64,000 nt of DNA from Paenibacillus glycanilyticus NBRC 16618 (GCF_004000805.1 NZ_BILY01000014.1:62001-126000); one strand, 5' to 3'; counted from the stretch's first letter, positions 26,096-34,262 are shown. The notes: generated by a model not told the origin, from the letters alone. A program made the numbers and translations.

Positions 26096-26200
26096 ATGAA
26101 TGGACGTAAAGCGGTATATATTATCATAGGATTATGCGTGGTTCTAGCCTTATTCGTATACGGGTGTATCCACTATGCAGTAAATGCGCATTCGAGCTGA
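26096..26200 (+). CDS. 34-residue single-helix membrane peptide
   Basis: An open frame of 34 codons encodes a basic N-terminus (MNGRKA) and one strong membrane helix (VYIIIGLCVVLALFVYGC). It is framed by its own promoter and by a terminator whose stem begins inside the last codons. That layout, rather than length, is the support for a real small gene. The ribosome binding site is weak (AAGCTGGTG). No family was recognised. Candidates are a small regulatory membrane peptide or a type I toxin, and I cannot choose between them. Confidence 0.55.
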   Translation: MNGRKAVYIIIGLCVVLALFVYGCIHYAVNAHSS

Positions 26201-26213
26201 ATGCGCATTTTTT
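26182..26213 (+). terminator. Terminator overlapping the small peptide gene's 3' end
   Basis: A perfect 11-base stem, AAATGCGCATT / AATGCGCATTT, ends in a T run; the stop codon lies inside it. It may also serve the convergent thioesterase gene that ends at 26224. Confidence 0.85.
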
Positions 26214-26223
26214 ACGTCCACTA

Positions 26224-26745
26224 TTAATCCCACGGATGGACGACTGTCAAATAATCCGCGAATTTCTTGCTTTCCTCGCGGCGGATTCGCCGCATCTCCG
26301 CACGATGCGGAGCCGTCTCGTACAGCTTGAACTCTTCTTCGGACTCCGGCATGACCTTAGGCACGGGTACCGGGTGCCTATTCTGATCCAGAGCAACGAA
26401 GGTCAGGAAAGAGGTTGCCGCAACGATGCGCTCCCCGGTTAACAGATCTTCTTTAATGACCTTAACAAACACTTCGACGGATGTACGGCCCGTCCAAGTA
26501 ACAAAGGACTCCAGACAGACGGAATCCGATGGACGGATCGGCTGCAGAAAATCGACGGAATCGGTTGAAGCCGTTACGACGGCTCGACGGCAATGCTTGG
26601 TTGCGGCAATGGAGGCAATATCATCGATATAAGCCATTAGCTTGCCGCCAAATAACGTGTTGTGGTTATTCACATCCGTCGGGAAAATTCTGGACGTCTT
26701 GTAACATCTGGATTCTCTGGAATAACGTTGTTCCATTTCAGCCAT
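26224..26745 (-). CDS. Acyl-CoA thioesterase, hotdog fold (YkhA-like)
   Basis: A 173-residue single hotdog-domain protein. The signature is FPTDVNNHNTLFGGKLMAYID, containing the Asn-His-x-x-x-x-Gly-Gly hotdog turn and the helix that follows it. It is the size and pattern of the BFIT/YkhA acyl-CoA thioesterases, which hydrolyse acyl-CoA to CoA and fatty acid in the cytoplasm. It lies 31 bases after the nucleoside hydrolase gene on the same strand, so they are probably cotranscribed with no obvious metabolic link. An alternative start is the ATG four codons in. Confidence 0.88.
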   Translation of the reverse strand: MAEMEQRYSRESRCYKTSRIFPTDVNNHNTLFGGKLMAYIDDIASIAATKHCRRAVVTASTDSVDFLQPIRPSDSVCLESFVTWTGRTSVEVFVKVIKEDLLTGERIVAATSFLTFVALDQNRHPVPVPKVMPESEEEFKLYETAPHRAEMRRIRREESKKFADYLTVVHPWD

Positions 26746-26776
26746 CTTCTTTCCTTGTTATTCAAACTACCTGTCC

Positions 26777-27736
26777 TTAAGGCGCAAGAAATACGGACAA
26801 CATTTGCCGCAGAGCACGGTCGGCATCTACTTCCAGGCAGAACGTAATCTCTCTACCGACAGCCGGAATGACCCGACGATCCGTAATGATCATGCCTGCC
26901 GTCAAGTCATGTCCGCAGTCGATATCCGCATGCATGACTCTCGTGTTCACAAGAGACGGGTTAACCGCTACCAGCACCGCGAGCGGGTCATGCATCGGAC
27001 ATTCGCCCAGGTACTGATTAGTTTGGAGATAGAAATCGAAGTACTTTTCGAGCGATGTATGTAAAAAATCTACGATTGGCTGCTTATTATCCGGAGCAAG
27101 CTGACGAAGCTGGGCCAGGTGACCTTTGGAAAGTCTCGTTTCCAGCGTAACATCCAGACCTACGATCGTAAGCGGCACCTCGGAACGGAATACTTGCTGA
27201 GCCGCCTCCGGATCGCCCCACAGATTCGCTTCGCTGACCGGTGTAACGTTACCTGGAGCAAAGACGGTTCCGCCCATCACGACTACTTGTCGGATCTTGC
27301 CCGCAATGGATGGATCCAGAGACAAGGCCAAGGCAAGATTGGTCATGCGGCCAACCGTGATGACAACCAGCTCGCCAGGGAGTTCGTGGGCTTTGCGGAC
27401 GATAAACTCTGCTGCCGATTCCTTCAGGGGCCGCTGCTCCGTTGGCGGAATCTCCGCATCGCCAATTCCGTTATAGCCGTGAATATGCGGCACCGGGCCG
27501 GCATATTCGCGTTTAAGCGGACCGGAAGCACCTGCCGCTACCGGCACCTCATAGCCGCAATTCGCCAGCTTAATAAGCCGAAGAGTGTTTTCCGTAGCTT
27601 GTTCCACATTAATATTTCCGAAGCCGGTTGTTAATCCTTCAACATGAATTTCCGGCGAGAGCAAGGCATACAAAATCGCCAGTGCATCGTCAATCCCCGT
27701 GTCTACATCCAAAATAATGCGTGTCTTTGTGTTCAT
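26777..27736 (-). CDS. Nucleoside hydrolase (IunH/RihA-like)
   Basis: A 319-residue enzyme with the calcium-binding DVDTGIDDA motif (10-18) that defines inosine-uridine-preferring nucleoside hydrolases, and the ligand Asp in CPMHDPLAV near residue 245. It splits ribonucleosides into base and ribose in the cytoplasm. Specificity for purines or pyrimidines cannot be read off. It is 8 kb from the purine catabolic cluster and on the same strand, and could provide free bases to it. Confidence 0.93.
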   Translation of the reverse strand: MNTKTRIILDVDTGIDDALAILYALLSPEIHVEGLTTGFGNINVEQATENTLRLIKLANCGYEVPVAAGASGPLKREYAGPVPHIHGYNGIGDAEIPPTEQRPLKESAAEFIVRKAHELPGELVVITVGRMTNLALALSLDPSIAGKIRQVVVMGGTVFAPGNVTPVSEANLWGDPEAAQQVFRSEVPLTIVGLDVTLETRLSKGHLAQLRQLAPDNKQPIVDFLHTSLEKYFDFYLQTNQYLGECPMHDPLAVLVAVNPSLVNTRVMHADIDCGHDLTAGMIITDRRVIPAVGREITFCLEVDADRALRQMLSVFLAP

Positions 27737-27810
27737 ATTGCTATTCCTCCTGTCCGAATACCTCTATTGTAATCGAATTCGACAAATTTTGCCTACCCTA
27801 GATGAAACGG

Positions 27811-27843
27811 AAGAGCCAAGACTTCTTAAGTCCTGGCTCTTCT
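27811..27843 (-). terminator. Terminator of the DD-carboxypeptidase operon
   Basis: A 14-base stem with one mismatch, AAGAGCCAAGACTT / AAGTCCTGGCTCTT, lies just after the carboxypeptidase stop. The T tract is poor. Confidence 0.6.
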
Positions 27844-27849
27844 GCATGG

Positions 27850-29151
27850 TTATTTATATAATCTTCTTCTGCGCTGCCTTACATACATGATTCTTCCTGC
27901 TAACAGCATGAATAGCAGCATGACGGACCAGGTAATCGCAACCCCCAGATTCCAACCGGAGAATTTAGCGGATTGACCGCTGCCTTTTACCGGATTGGAG
28001 TTGGTAACCGAAGCAATCTGAACCTCCGCCTGCTCGGCAAGCGGAATGATCGGAACTAATGCTCCCGCTGTTTCGGCCGGATTATAGACTTCCGAAGACT
28101 GAACATAGACTTTGCCATTGGAGTCGACCGCTACGGTAGGAACAACCCCGTCCTTGATCGTTACAAATAACGGCTTGTCGGCTATAAATTCAGCGGGTTT
28201 TCCCGTATCCCACGTTACGAATGTCCGCTTCTCGTCGGCAGCCATAACCTGCTTGCTTGTAAAATGGGCAAAACCATAATCGAGAAGCTGCGTCATATCC
28301 TTATAAACGCCCGAATCGGTAGCGCCCTTTAGAATAACGCCGATAAGCTCCATATCGCCTCGCTGAGCCGCGGAGACCAAGGTATACCCTGCAGCTTGCG
28401 TAAAGCCGTTTTTGACGCCAATGGCGCCTTCGTAGCTCCCCAGCATCTTATTATGATTTTCGAGCTTGGAGACCCACTCTTCTCCGACCCATGGCCTCGA
28501 TTTGGTTGCTACAACCTGCCGAAACTGCTCGTTTTGCATAGCATATTGCGCGATCCTGGCCATATCTCTGGCCGTCGTATATTGATTCTCGTCTGGCAAG
28601 CCGCTTGGGTTCACGAAATTCGTATCCCAAAGCCCAAGCTTACGCACAAATTCATTCATTCGCTCGGCAAATTGCTCTTTTGTTCCGTCGATATGCTCCG
28701 CAATGGCCGTTGCCGCGTCATTCCCGGAGTTAATGAGCATCCCTTCGATAAGATCCAGCATGGGCTTCTGCTCGCCTTCCGCCAGATAGATCCGGGTGCC
28801 GTCCTCGTTCCGCGCCGTCTTGGAGACGGTTACGATGTCGGATGGATTGGACTGCTCCAGCGCGATGATGCCGGTTACAATTTTGGTTATGCTGGCCGGA
28901 TACAGCCGCTCCGTTTCATTCTTGGCGAACAACACGGCGCCGGACTTGGCATCGATCAGGATCGCGGCTTCGGAATGCGGCGTTTCCGGCAGCTGCTCTA
29001 CCGTCTGGTCTGCTGGCTGCCCGGTTTGTTCTGCCGGCGGCTGCAGGGCTTCTTCCGCAAAAACAGGTTCGGCTGCTAGTATAACGAGAAAAATGAACAT
29101 CATTGCTATCAAGCCAGGAAGTCTTCTCATAATTCCCCTCTTTATTGTCAT
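27850..29151 (-). CDS. D-alanyl-D-alanine carboxypeptidase (PBP5/DacF family)
   Basis: A 433-residue penicillin-binding protein. It has a signal peptide ending near VFAEEA, the SxxK motif SITK (87-90), the SGN motif, and KNG in place of the usual KTG (GVKNGFTQAAGYT). A C-terminal membrane helix (ITWSVMLLFMLLAGRIMYV) and basic tail follow, so it is anchored at the outer membrane face. It trims the terminal D-Ala of peptidoglycan stem peptides. The ATG at 29151 overlaps the stop of the upstream HAD gene (ATGA). A second ATG seven codons in has a closer AGAGGGG, so either is possible. Confidence 0.9.
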   Translation of the reverse strand: MTIKRGIMRRLPGLIAMMFIFLVILAAEPVFAEEALQPPAEQTGQPADQTVEQLPETPHSEAAILIDAKSGAVLFAKNETERLYPASITKIVTGIIALEQSNPSDIVTVSKTARNEDGTRIYLAEGEQKPMLDLIEGMLINSGNDAATAIAEHIDGTKEQFAERMNEFVRKLGLWDTNFVNPSGLPDENQYTTARDMARIAQYAMQNEQFRQVVATKSRPWVGEEWVSKLENHNKMLGSYEGAIGVKNGFTQAAGYTLVSAAQRGDMELIGVILKGATDSGVYKDMTQLLDYGFAHFTSKQVMAADEKRTFVTWDTGKPAEFIADKPLFVTIKDGVVPTVAVDSNGKVYVQSSEVYNPAETAGALVPIIPLAEQAEVQIASVTNSNPVKGSGQSAKFSGWNLGVAITWSVMLLFMLLAGRIMYVRQRRRRLYK

Positions 29152-29993
29152 GTAGTCAAACGAGACCGTTCTACCGCTATATATCGGGCGACCGCATCCT
29201 CATTACTGGTGCCGACGATGCAGTCCGCCAATTGTATGATTTGTTCATGCGCATCCGCGACGGCTATTCGGGTTCCGGCTTCACGGAACATGCCTAGATC
29301 ATTGAGGTTGTCTCCGAATACCGTTACGTCTTTTATTTCCGCTCCAACGAGCTTTGCCCATAACCTCGCCCCTTCGCCTTTATTCGCCAAGGGATGACTC
29401 ATTTCGAGGAAATAATGATCTTTAATATACGCGTCTTTTATGAACTGAATGTGAACAAGCCCTCCAAACAGCCGCTCGGCGGCCTGCTTCAATGGCAAAA
29501 GCTCCTCATAAAGTCCGATAAAGGAGAGGATGAGCGAACGGAAGGAATCATGGATATGAAGAAACTCTAGCTCCGTAAACCGCGGATCTTGGGGTCTGCT
29601 CTCATAAAAAGCAAGATCCCCCGCTCGGGTCAGCTTCTCATGCAGCACCTTCTCCTCATCGTCTTCGTTCAGCGCGAATACCAGCGGAGCAAGTCCGTGC
29701 TGCCGTCCCGCTTCCAGAATGTCATTCGATAATTGGGGACTAAGCCAATGACCGCCTAATACCCGCTTCCCTTCAGGATCGAAAATGACGGCGCCGTTAT
29801 ACAGTACAACCGGATAACGCCATGGAATGGACGAAGTAACCTTTTTAGAGCTCGCATAACTTCTTGCCGTTGCATAGCTGATAATCGTACCCGCTTCCAG
29901 CGCTTCCTTAAGCTGAGCGATCGTGTAATCCGATAAAGACTGATCCGAACGCAGCAGCGTGCCGTCCAGATCCGTTAAATAGCAGGAAGGCAT
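29148..29993 (-). CDS. HAD superfamily (Cof-type) phosphatase
   Basis: A 281-residue C2-capped HAD hydrolase. Motif I is DLDGTLL with the nucleophile Asp (7-13), and motif IV is GDNLNDLGMF. Cof-type enzymes dephosphorylate sugar phosphates or FMN-like compounds in the cytoplasm. The ATG at 29993 follows GGAGG by 8 bases; the upstream ATG at 30008 overlaps that site. It is upstream of, and coupled to, the DD-carboxypeptidase gene. Confidence 0.88.
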   Translation of the reverse strand: MPSCYLTDLDGTLLRSDQSLSDYTIAQLKEALEAGTIISYATARSYASSKKVTSSIPWRYPVVLYNGAVIFDPEGKRVLGGHWLSPQLSNDILEAGRQHGLAPLVFALNEDDEEKVLHEKLTRAGDLAFYESRPQDPRFTELEFLHIHDSFRSLILSFIGLYEELLPLKQAAERLFGGLVHIQFIKDAYIKDHYFLEMSHPLANKGEGARLWAKLVGAEIKDVTVFGDNLNDLGMFREAGTRIAVADAHEQIIQLADCIVGTSNEDAVARYIAVERSRLTT

Positions 29994-30148
29994 ATTTAAT
30001 TCCTCCATTAGATTCGATTAGTCCGTCCGAAAACCATGAATCGCTATGGCAAAATAGACAATTGTATTCTGACTGCTTTCATATTACAATCCGTCTATTA
30101 TGAATAATTTTTCGTAAATTATATTACCTTCTTAAAGGAGAAATAGCA

Positions 30149-30457
30149 ATGAATTCAAAAGAAATGGAACAGATTATCATAGAAAGCTATAAACGGGATG
30201 AGGATACGATGATTCTTGTGTTCGCCCAGTGGTGCGTCAATCATGGGCTGGATGCCGCAGAACTCTATGCTCGGGCCTATCCTGAACAAATAGGCAATAG
30301 CCGTCTGCTTGAAGCGATCCCTTTAACGGCGCCTAAGGAAGAAGCCGGCGATATCGACGACGCTACGGTTCTGCAGGTGCTGTCGCTTTTTGGCAATGAA
30401 GAGCTTGCCTTCGTCGTGTCCGAAGAGATTGACCGCCGTCCGCGCAAGCATCGTTAG
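30149..30457 (+). CDS. Hypothetical 102-residue protein
   Basis: A small soluble acidic/helical protein beginning MNSKEMEQIIIESYKRDEDT, with a basic tail RRPRKHR. The site AAAGGAG sits 9 bases upstream of the ATG. No family recognised. It precedes the isochorismatase-like gene by 42 bases on the same strand, so they are likely cotranscribed. Confidence 0.75.
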   Translation: MNSKEMEQIIIESYKRDEDTMILVFAQWCVNHGLDAAELYARAYPEQIGNSRLLEAIPLTAPKEEAGDIDDATVLQVLSLFGNEELAFVVSEEIDRRPRKHR

Positions 30458-30499
30458 CAATCGAATACATAGCTGCATCCAAATAAAGGAGGTTGTTAT

Positions 30500-31141
30500 A
30501 TGGAAAAATATACAAAACCGAACTTTAACCGCTGTGCAGTCATTACCATTGATACGCAAAATGATTTCAGTCTGCCTGGAGCGGTTGCCGAAATTAAGGG
30601 AACCTACGCAGTCATTCCAAGGATGAAGCTTATATTGGATGCCGCAAGAGCTTCAGGGATTCCGATTATTCATGTCGTGCGGCTCTACATGGAAAATGGT
30701 TCAAACGTCGACCTTTGCCGCAAAGAGCTGATTGAATCCGGCGTTGCCATTGTCCGTCCGGGCACTAAAGGCGCAGAGCTTGTGGAGGAAATCATGCCGG
30801 CTGACGCCAAAGCGGCTGATCCACGGGTTTTGCTCGAAGGCAGCCTTCCACTTATAGGGCCTTCCGAATGGATGATGTATAAACCGCGCTGGGGCGCTTT
30901 TTACCAAACGGGGCTTGAAGCCTTCCTGCGGGATAAAGATATCGATACGTTAATTTTTATCGGCTGCAACTTTCCCAACTGCCCTCGAACCAGTATTTAT
31001 CAAGCAAGCGAACGGGACTTCAAGCTTATCCTGGTGGAAGATTCCCTCTCGGGCGTTTATGAACAAGGAATAACCGAAATGAAGAACATTGGCGTCCGGA
31101 TCTATCAGACCCAACCGCTCCTTAATGAACTGCAGCAATAG
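30500..31141 (+). CDS. Isochorismatase-like cysteine hydrolase
   Basis: A 213-residue alpha/beta hydrolase of the isochorismatase superfamily. The catalytic triad is visible: Asp in ITIDTQNDF (about 18), Lys in MMYKPRWGAF, and Cys in FPNCPRTSIYQA. Members hydrolyse nicotinamide, N-carbamoyl amino compounds or isochorismate. The NFPNCPR sequence differs from the usual GVxTxxCV strand, so no substrate is assigned. A ribosome binding site AAAGGAGG precedes the ATG. Confidence 0.85.
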   Translation: MEKYTKPNFNRCAVITIDTQNDFSLPGAVAEIKGTYAVIPRMKLILDAARASGIPIIHVVRLYMENGSNVDLCRKELIESGVAIVRPGTKGAELVEEIMPADAKAADPRVLLEGSLPLIGPSEWMMYKPRWGAFYQTGLEAFLRDKDIDTLIFIGCNFPNCPRTSIYQASERDFKLILVEDSLSGVYEQGITEMKNIGVRIYQTQPLLNELQQ

Positions 31142-31223
31142 ATGCTTTATAGGACTTAAAATGGGCTGAGTTAACGTATGAATATTTATGTTAACCAATG
31201 TGGCGTTAACCGAACGTATGCGC

Positions 31224-31250
31224 TATAATAGATAGGCGAACATACGTTTG
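31224..31250 (+). promoter_or_regulatory. Promoter -10 and LexA (SOS) box upstream of the ydjM homologue
   Basis: TATAAT at 31224-31229 is followed by CGAACATACGTTTG (31237-31250), a perfect match to the Bacillus LexA/DinR consensus CGAACRNRYGTTYG. A half match (CGAACGTATG) lies just upstream at 31211. LexA bound here would cover the transcription start. Confidence 0.85.
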
Positions 31251-31279
31251 ATTACCGCAAATCAGTCACAGGAGGTCCA

Positions 31280-31927
31280 ATGAAAGGCACGACTCATCTT
31301 ACTATCGGCGTTGCGATTGGCTCAGCCGCTGCAGCTCATTATCCGTTTACTCTCGTTAACGCAGCGACTTATATTGCCGTCGCCGCATTTTCCGCCTTAA
31401 GCGCCGATCTTGACGGGCCCAGTCTATTAAGCTCGAAAGCAAGCAAAATCTCCAAATGGCTGCATGGCCTTCTCCTCGGAAGCGGCTGGCTGCTGACCGC
31501 CGTTACGGCGTATTTATACTTCAGCGATCATTACATAAACATCCCGCTTGGCGTTGCTTGCGCCGCTCTTCTGCTTCTCGGTCTCGTCGTACGCAGCGGC
31601 ACGATCCGGAATGCCTTGGTAAGCACGGTAGGCGCTGCTCTGATCTATGGCGGAATAACGATGAGCATGACCTGGTTAATCGGCTTTGGCGTGTTTGTCG
31701 TTTGGGTGCCTTGGCTTAAGCATCGAGGTCTAACTCACACGGTATGGGCGGTTGTTGCATGGGGCGCCATTGCTTGGGGTCTGGAGAAGCAGCTGCAGCT
31801 GGAAGGCATTATGCAGATTGCCGTCGCCGGCTACTTATCGCATTTGATTGCCGACACGTTAACGCCAAGCGGAGTGAAATGGCTGTATCCGCTCGTTAAG
31901 AAATCCTTCAAGCTGCCTTTCCTATAA
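31280..31927 (+). CDS. YdjM-like membrane metal-dependent hydrolase, SOS-regulated
   Basis: A 215-residue membrane protein of the YdjM/LexA-regulated hydrolase family. It shows the conserved THLTIG start with a metal-ligand His, the SADLDGPSL motif, the KHRGLTHT motif and HLIADTLTPSGV near the C-terminus. About five membrane helices lie between. The histidines and aspartates resemble a phospholipase-C-like metal site, and the substrate is unknown. AGGAGG precedes the ATG. The E. coli homologue ydjM is LexA-regulated. The perfect LexA box here says the same for this organism. Confidence 0.88.
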   Translation: MKGTTHLTIGVAIGSAAAAHYPFTLVNAATYIAVAAFSALSADLDGPSLLSSKASKISKWLHGLLLGSGWLLTAVTAYLYFSDHYINIPLGVACAALLLLGLVVRSGTIRNALVSTVGAALIYGGITMSMTWLIGFGVFVVWVPWLKHRGLTHTVWAVVAWGAIAWGLEKQLQLEGIMQIAVAGYLSHLIADTLTPSGVKWLYPLVKKSFKLPFL

Positions 31928-31962
31928 CGATTAAGGCATGCCGCCACATGAAGAAAATGAAG

Positions 31963-32012
31963 AAAAGACGCTTCAAAACCATGTGTTTACAAGGTTGAAG
32001 CGTCTTTCTTTG
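31963..32012. terminator. Bidirectional terminator between the ydjM homologue and the HesB-like gene
   Basis: The stem AAGACGCTTCAA / TTGAAGCGTCTT is flanked by A on the left and T on the right, between two convergent genes. Confidence 0.85.
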
Positions 32013-32029
32013 TATCTTTATAAGAGGGA

Positions 32030-32302
32030 TTACCGAATAAACACGATATTGTCATTGCGGCAGTCGATGGTAAGATCCTTTCCATCCATATACCACGCAT
32101 CATTTTCCTCCATGTAGAACGTAATGCCGTCTTCCACCGTCGATACGGCCGGATAACGGGCGGTATCCTTCATGATGCCGAATGCGAAGGCGTCCTCTCC
32201 GCCGCCGCTGTACCGGACAAAGATCCGCACGCTGTCATTGTTCTTGAAACCCCATTCTTGTTTGAAAAGTGCCGTTGCGGCAGAAGTAACGCTCATTTTC
32301 AT
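32030..32302 (-). CDS. HesB/IscA-like (YneR-type) protein lacking the cluster cysteines
   Basis: A 90-residue protein with the HesB/IscA fold: VRIFVRYSGGGED in the position of the IscA cysteine loop, and FYMEENDAWYMDGKDLTIDC at the end. Only one Cys remains (about residue 82) and the three IscA cysteines are absent, so it is the Bacillus YneR-like subgroup rather than an iron-sulfur scaffold. Its start overlaps the stop of the preceding gene by ATGA. It closes the ArsR-led operon. Confidence 0.8.
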   Translation of the reverse strand: MKMSVTSAATALFKQEWGFKNNDSVRIFVRYSGGGEDAFAFGIMKDTARYPAVSTVEDGITFYMEENDAWYMDGKDLTIDCRNDNIVFIR

Positions 32303-32514
32303 CGGTTCTTCACCTCCTCTTCCCGTATTTTCACCCAGACTGTCCCGCTCCAGCTCACTTGATCGCCAACAATCAGGTTTTCCGAGGTCTTGCTTCGGGG
32401 GACATGAACGGACTTTCCTTCTACCTCAAGCCGCACCTGATCGTCCGTAATGCCTGCGACTATTCCGATACGTTCCGTTCTGCACGATTTCGGCTGTTGC
32501 TCCTGATCCGCCAC
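32299..32514 (-). CDS. Hypothetical 71-residue protein
   Basis: A small, beta-rich, probably OB- or TOBE-like protein (IGIVAGITDDQVRLEVEG then LIVGDQVSWSG). No named family. It lies between the metallophosphoesterase and the HesB-like gene with a 4-base overlap to the latter, so it is part of the operon. Confidence 0.75.
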   Translation of the reverse strand: MADQEQQPKSCRTERIGIVAGITDDQVRLEVEGKSVHVPRSKTSENLIVGDQVSWSGTVWVKIREEEVKNR

Positions 32515-32534
32515 GGCTTCCCGCTCCCCGCCTG

Positions 32535-33311
32535 CTACAATTGATGAATGGTGACTTCGCTTCGAATGAGAAAACGGGCATTTGTGCCAGTCTGGCTGAT
32601 TCCTTTTGAAATATAAATCATGCCGTTCTCCATCCGATGCATCCCTTTATAGATTCCTGCCGCAGGCAATGCGCCTTTTTTCAAATACTTGAACAGGAAC
32701 GGCAGATGAAACTGCATCCCGTGAAAATGCCCCGCCATCAGGTACGCGAACGAGTCCTTGATATGCAAAACAACATTGGGATCATGCGTCAGTACGATGG
32801 ATGGTTTGCTCGAATCCGCCTTAGCGAACGCGTGTTCGGGATCGCTTTTCTTGCTGGTCCAATCATCGATGCCGATAAATTGATAGTGCCCTTGATCCAG
32901 AACTTCGTTGTGCAGCAGACGAACTCCGGCGCCTTCCAGTATCTTCGTCAATTGCTTCAGGGCATCGGGAGGAAGATGATGATCATGATTCCCGTAAACC
33001 GCCAGGATAGGCACGCCTGCCGATGCCAGCTCTTTTATGTAACGCTGCATTTTGTGAAGATACGGGGCAAGCTCCGTGAAATCTCCCGTTATCACAATAT
33101 ACGAGGGCCTCTCCGTCTTTATTAACCGGGTTAGCCGGCTAGCCGGAATACGAATATGCTCGATATGAATATCGCTGATTTGGAGAACTTTTATACCTGC
33201 TCCCGTCTTATAATGGACTCTCTCGACCTTCAGCCATTGCGTAGGGAGAATAAACAAACCGTAGATCAGCGCAATTAGGGCTACCAGCCCGATTAGGATA
33301 TAGACGATTAT
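32535..33311 (-). CDS. Membrane-anchored metallophosphoesterase (YkuE/YaeI-like)
   Basis: A calcineurin-like phosphoesterase with all metal-site motifs: QISDIHIEHI, VITGDFTELA, YGNHDHHL, LTHDPN and AGHFHGMQ. The first ATG/GTG/TTG start in frame is TTG 33257, which has no ribosome binding site. A strong GGGGAGG (33323-33317) precedes ATA (33311) and ATC (33308) in the same frame, and the intervening codons encode a clean signal anchor (IIVYILIGLVALIALIYGLF). I annotate from ATA 33311 as the most natural protein, with TTG 33257 as the conventional alternative. Homologues cleave phospholipid or UDP-lipid phosphoester bonds at the membrane. Confidence 0.75.
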   Translation of the reverse strand: MIVYILIGLVALIALIYGLFILPTQWLKVERVHYKTGAGIKVLQISDIHIEHIRIPASRLTRLIKTERPSYIVITGDFTELAPYLHKMQRYIKELASAGVPILAVYGNHDHHLPPDALKQLTKILEGAGVRLLHNEVLDQGHYQFIGIDDWTSKKSDPEHAFAKADSSKPSIVLTHDPNVVLHIKDSFAYLMAGHFHGMQFHLPFLFKYLKKGALPAAGIYKGMHRMENGMIYISKGISQTGTNARFLIRSEVTIHQL

Positions 33312-33332
33312 ACCAGCCTCCCCTGCAGCTCT

Positions 33333-33839
33333 TCACACCTTATTATCATAAAAAATATGCCTGGCCTTCAGTTCGCCCTCCGTAATGCTCATTATGCCGA
33401 ACGAGTATTGGGGCTGCTTGCGCTTAGCCGTCGCCGAACCGGGATTAAACAGCAGGATTCCGTTCTGTTCCTTTAGAAATGGAACATGGGAGTGGCCAAA
33501 TACGATCGCATCGACCTGTCCCGCTTCAAAAGACAAGGCCGCATTCTGTTCCGCCTTCTTGCTGGAGTATGGAAGATGGCCGTGCACAAGGCCAATCCGT
33601 TTCCCTCCGGCTTTGACGATTTTCTTAAAGCCCAGCTTCTTGACGATCGTTTCCCCGTCATTGTTGCCGGCAACGCCTTTTACCGGCGCAAACCTAGACA
33701 ACTCCCGGTATACGTCGGAGCTGGTCCAGTCGCCCGCATGGAGAATCAGATCAGCGTTCGCAAGCTCGGAAAGAAGCCTTGGCGGAAGAGCCTTCGCCAT
33801 ACGCGGCATATGGGTATCCGAGACGACGACAATTTTCAT
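33333..33839 (-). CDS. Metallophosphoesterase, YfcE/MJ0936 family
   Basis: A 168-residue phosphodiesterase. Metal-site motifs run IVVVSDTHMPRM, LILHAGDWTS, GVAGNNDGE, GLVHGHLP and IVFGHSHVP, the full YfcE set. Such enzymes hydrolyse model phosphodiesters in the cytoplasm, and the natural substrate is unknown. The ATG at 33839 is chosen; the frame extends four codons to a GTG that overlaps the ribosome binding site. It is the second gene of an operon starting with ArsR and leading to a second, membrane-anchored metallophosphoesterase 22 bases downstream. Confidence 0.88.
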   Translation of the reverse strand: MKIVVVSDTHMPRMAKALPPRLLSELANADLILHAGDWTSSDVYRELSRFAPVKGVAGNNDGETIVKKLGFKKIVKAGGKRIGLVHGHLPYSSKKAEQNAALSFEAGQVDAIVFGHSHVPFLKEQNGILLFNPGSATAKRKQPQYSFGIMSITEGELKARHIFYDNKV

Positions 33840-33879
33840 AGCAAGCAACACTCCTTTTGCCTTCCGGATTTCGTGTCAA

Positions 33880-34248
33880 TCAGGCATAATGCTGCACATG
33901 CTGGAGCGTCTGAATAAAGATTTCCTTCACATGATCATCGTCAAGCGAATAATAGACCGTCTTGCCTGCCTTCCGACGTTTGACAATCCTGACATTGCGC
34001 AAATACCGCAGCTGATGGGAGATAGCCGACTGCGCCATGTCGAGCACCTGGCATAAATCATGTACGCAAAGCTCCCGGTCCAGCAGCGCGTAAATCATTT
34101 TTACCCGGGTTGGGTCGCCAAGCGCCTTGAACATTTCCGCCAAATCTATGGCGGTTGGCTCTTCCATCCTCGCATTTGCCAGATTATCGCTATGAAGCTC
34201 CGTGCCATGGCACGTATCGTCACATTGATCATCGATCAATTTTTCCAT
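33880..34248 (-). CDS. ArsR/SmtB family metalloregulator (CadC/CzrA-like)
   Basis: A 122-residue winged-helix repressor. It has an N-terminal CDDTCHGTELHSDN stretch and the alpha-3 motif ELCVHDLC of CadC-type sensors, with HTH DMAQSAISHQLRYLRN and a His-rich C-terminal helix (DDDHVKEIFIQTLQHVQHYA) as in zinc-sensing CzrA. It should sense divalent zinc, cadmium or lead. The ATG at 34248 has AAGGTGG upstream. It heads the operon with two metallophosphoesterases and a HesB-like gene. No efflux pump is in this window, so metal control of phosphoesterases is an inference. Confidence 0.9.
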   Translation of the reverse strand: MEKLIDDQCDDTCHGTELHSDNLANARMEEPTAIDLAEMFKALGDPTRVKMIYALLDRELCVHDLCQVLDMAQSAISHQLRYLRNVRIVKRRKAGKTVYYSLDDDHVKEIFIQTLQHVQHYA

Positions 34249-34262
34249 TACGAGCACCACCT

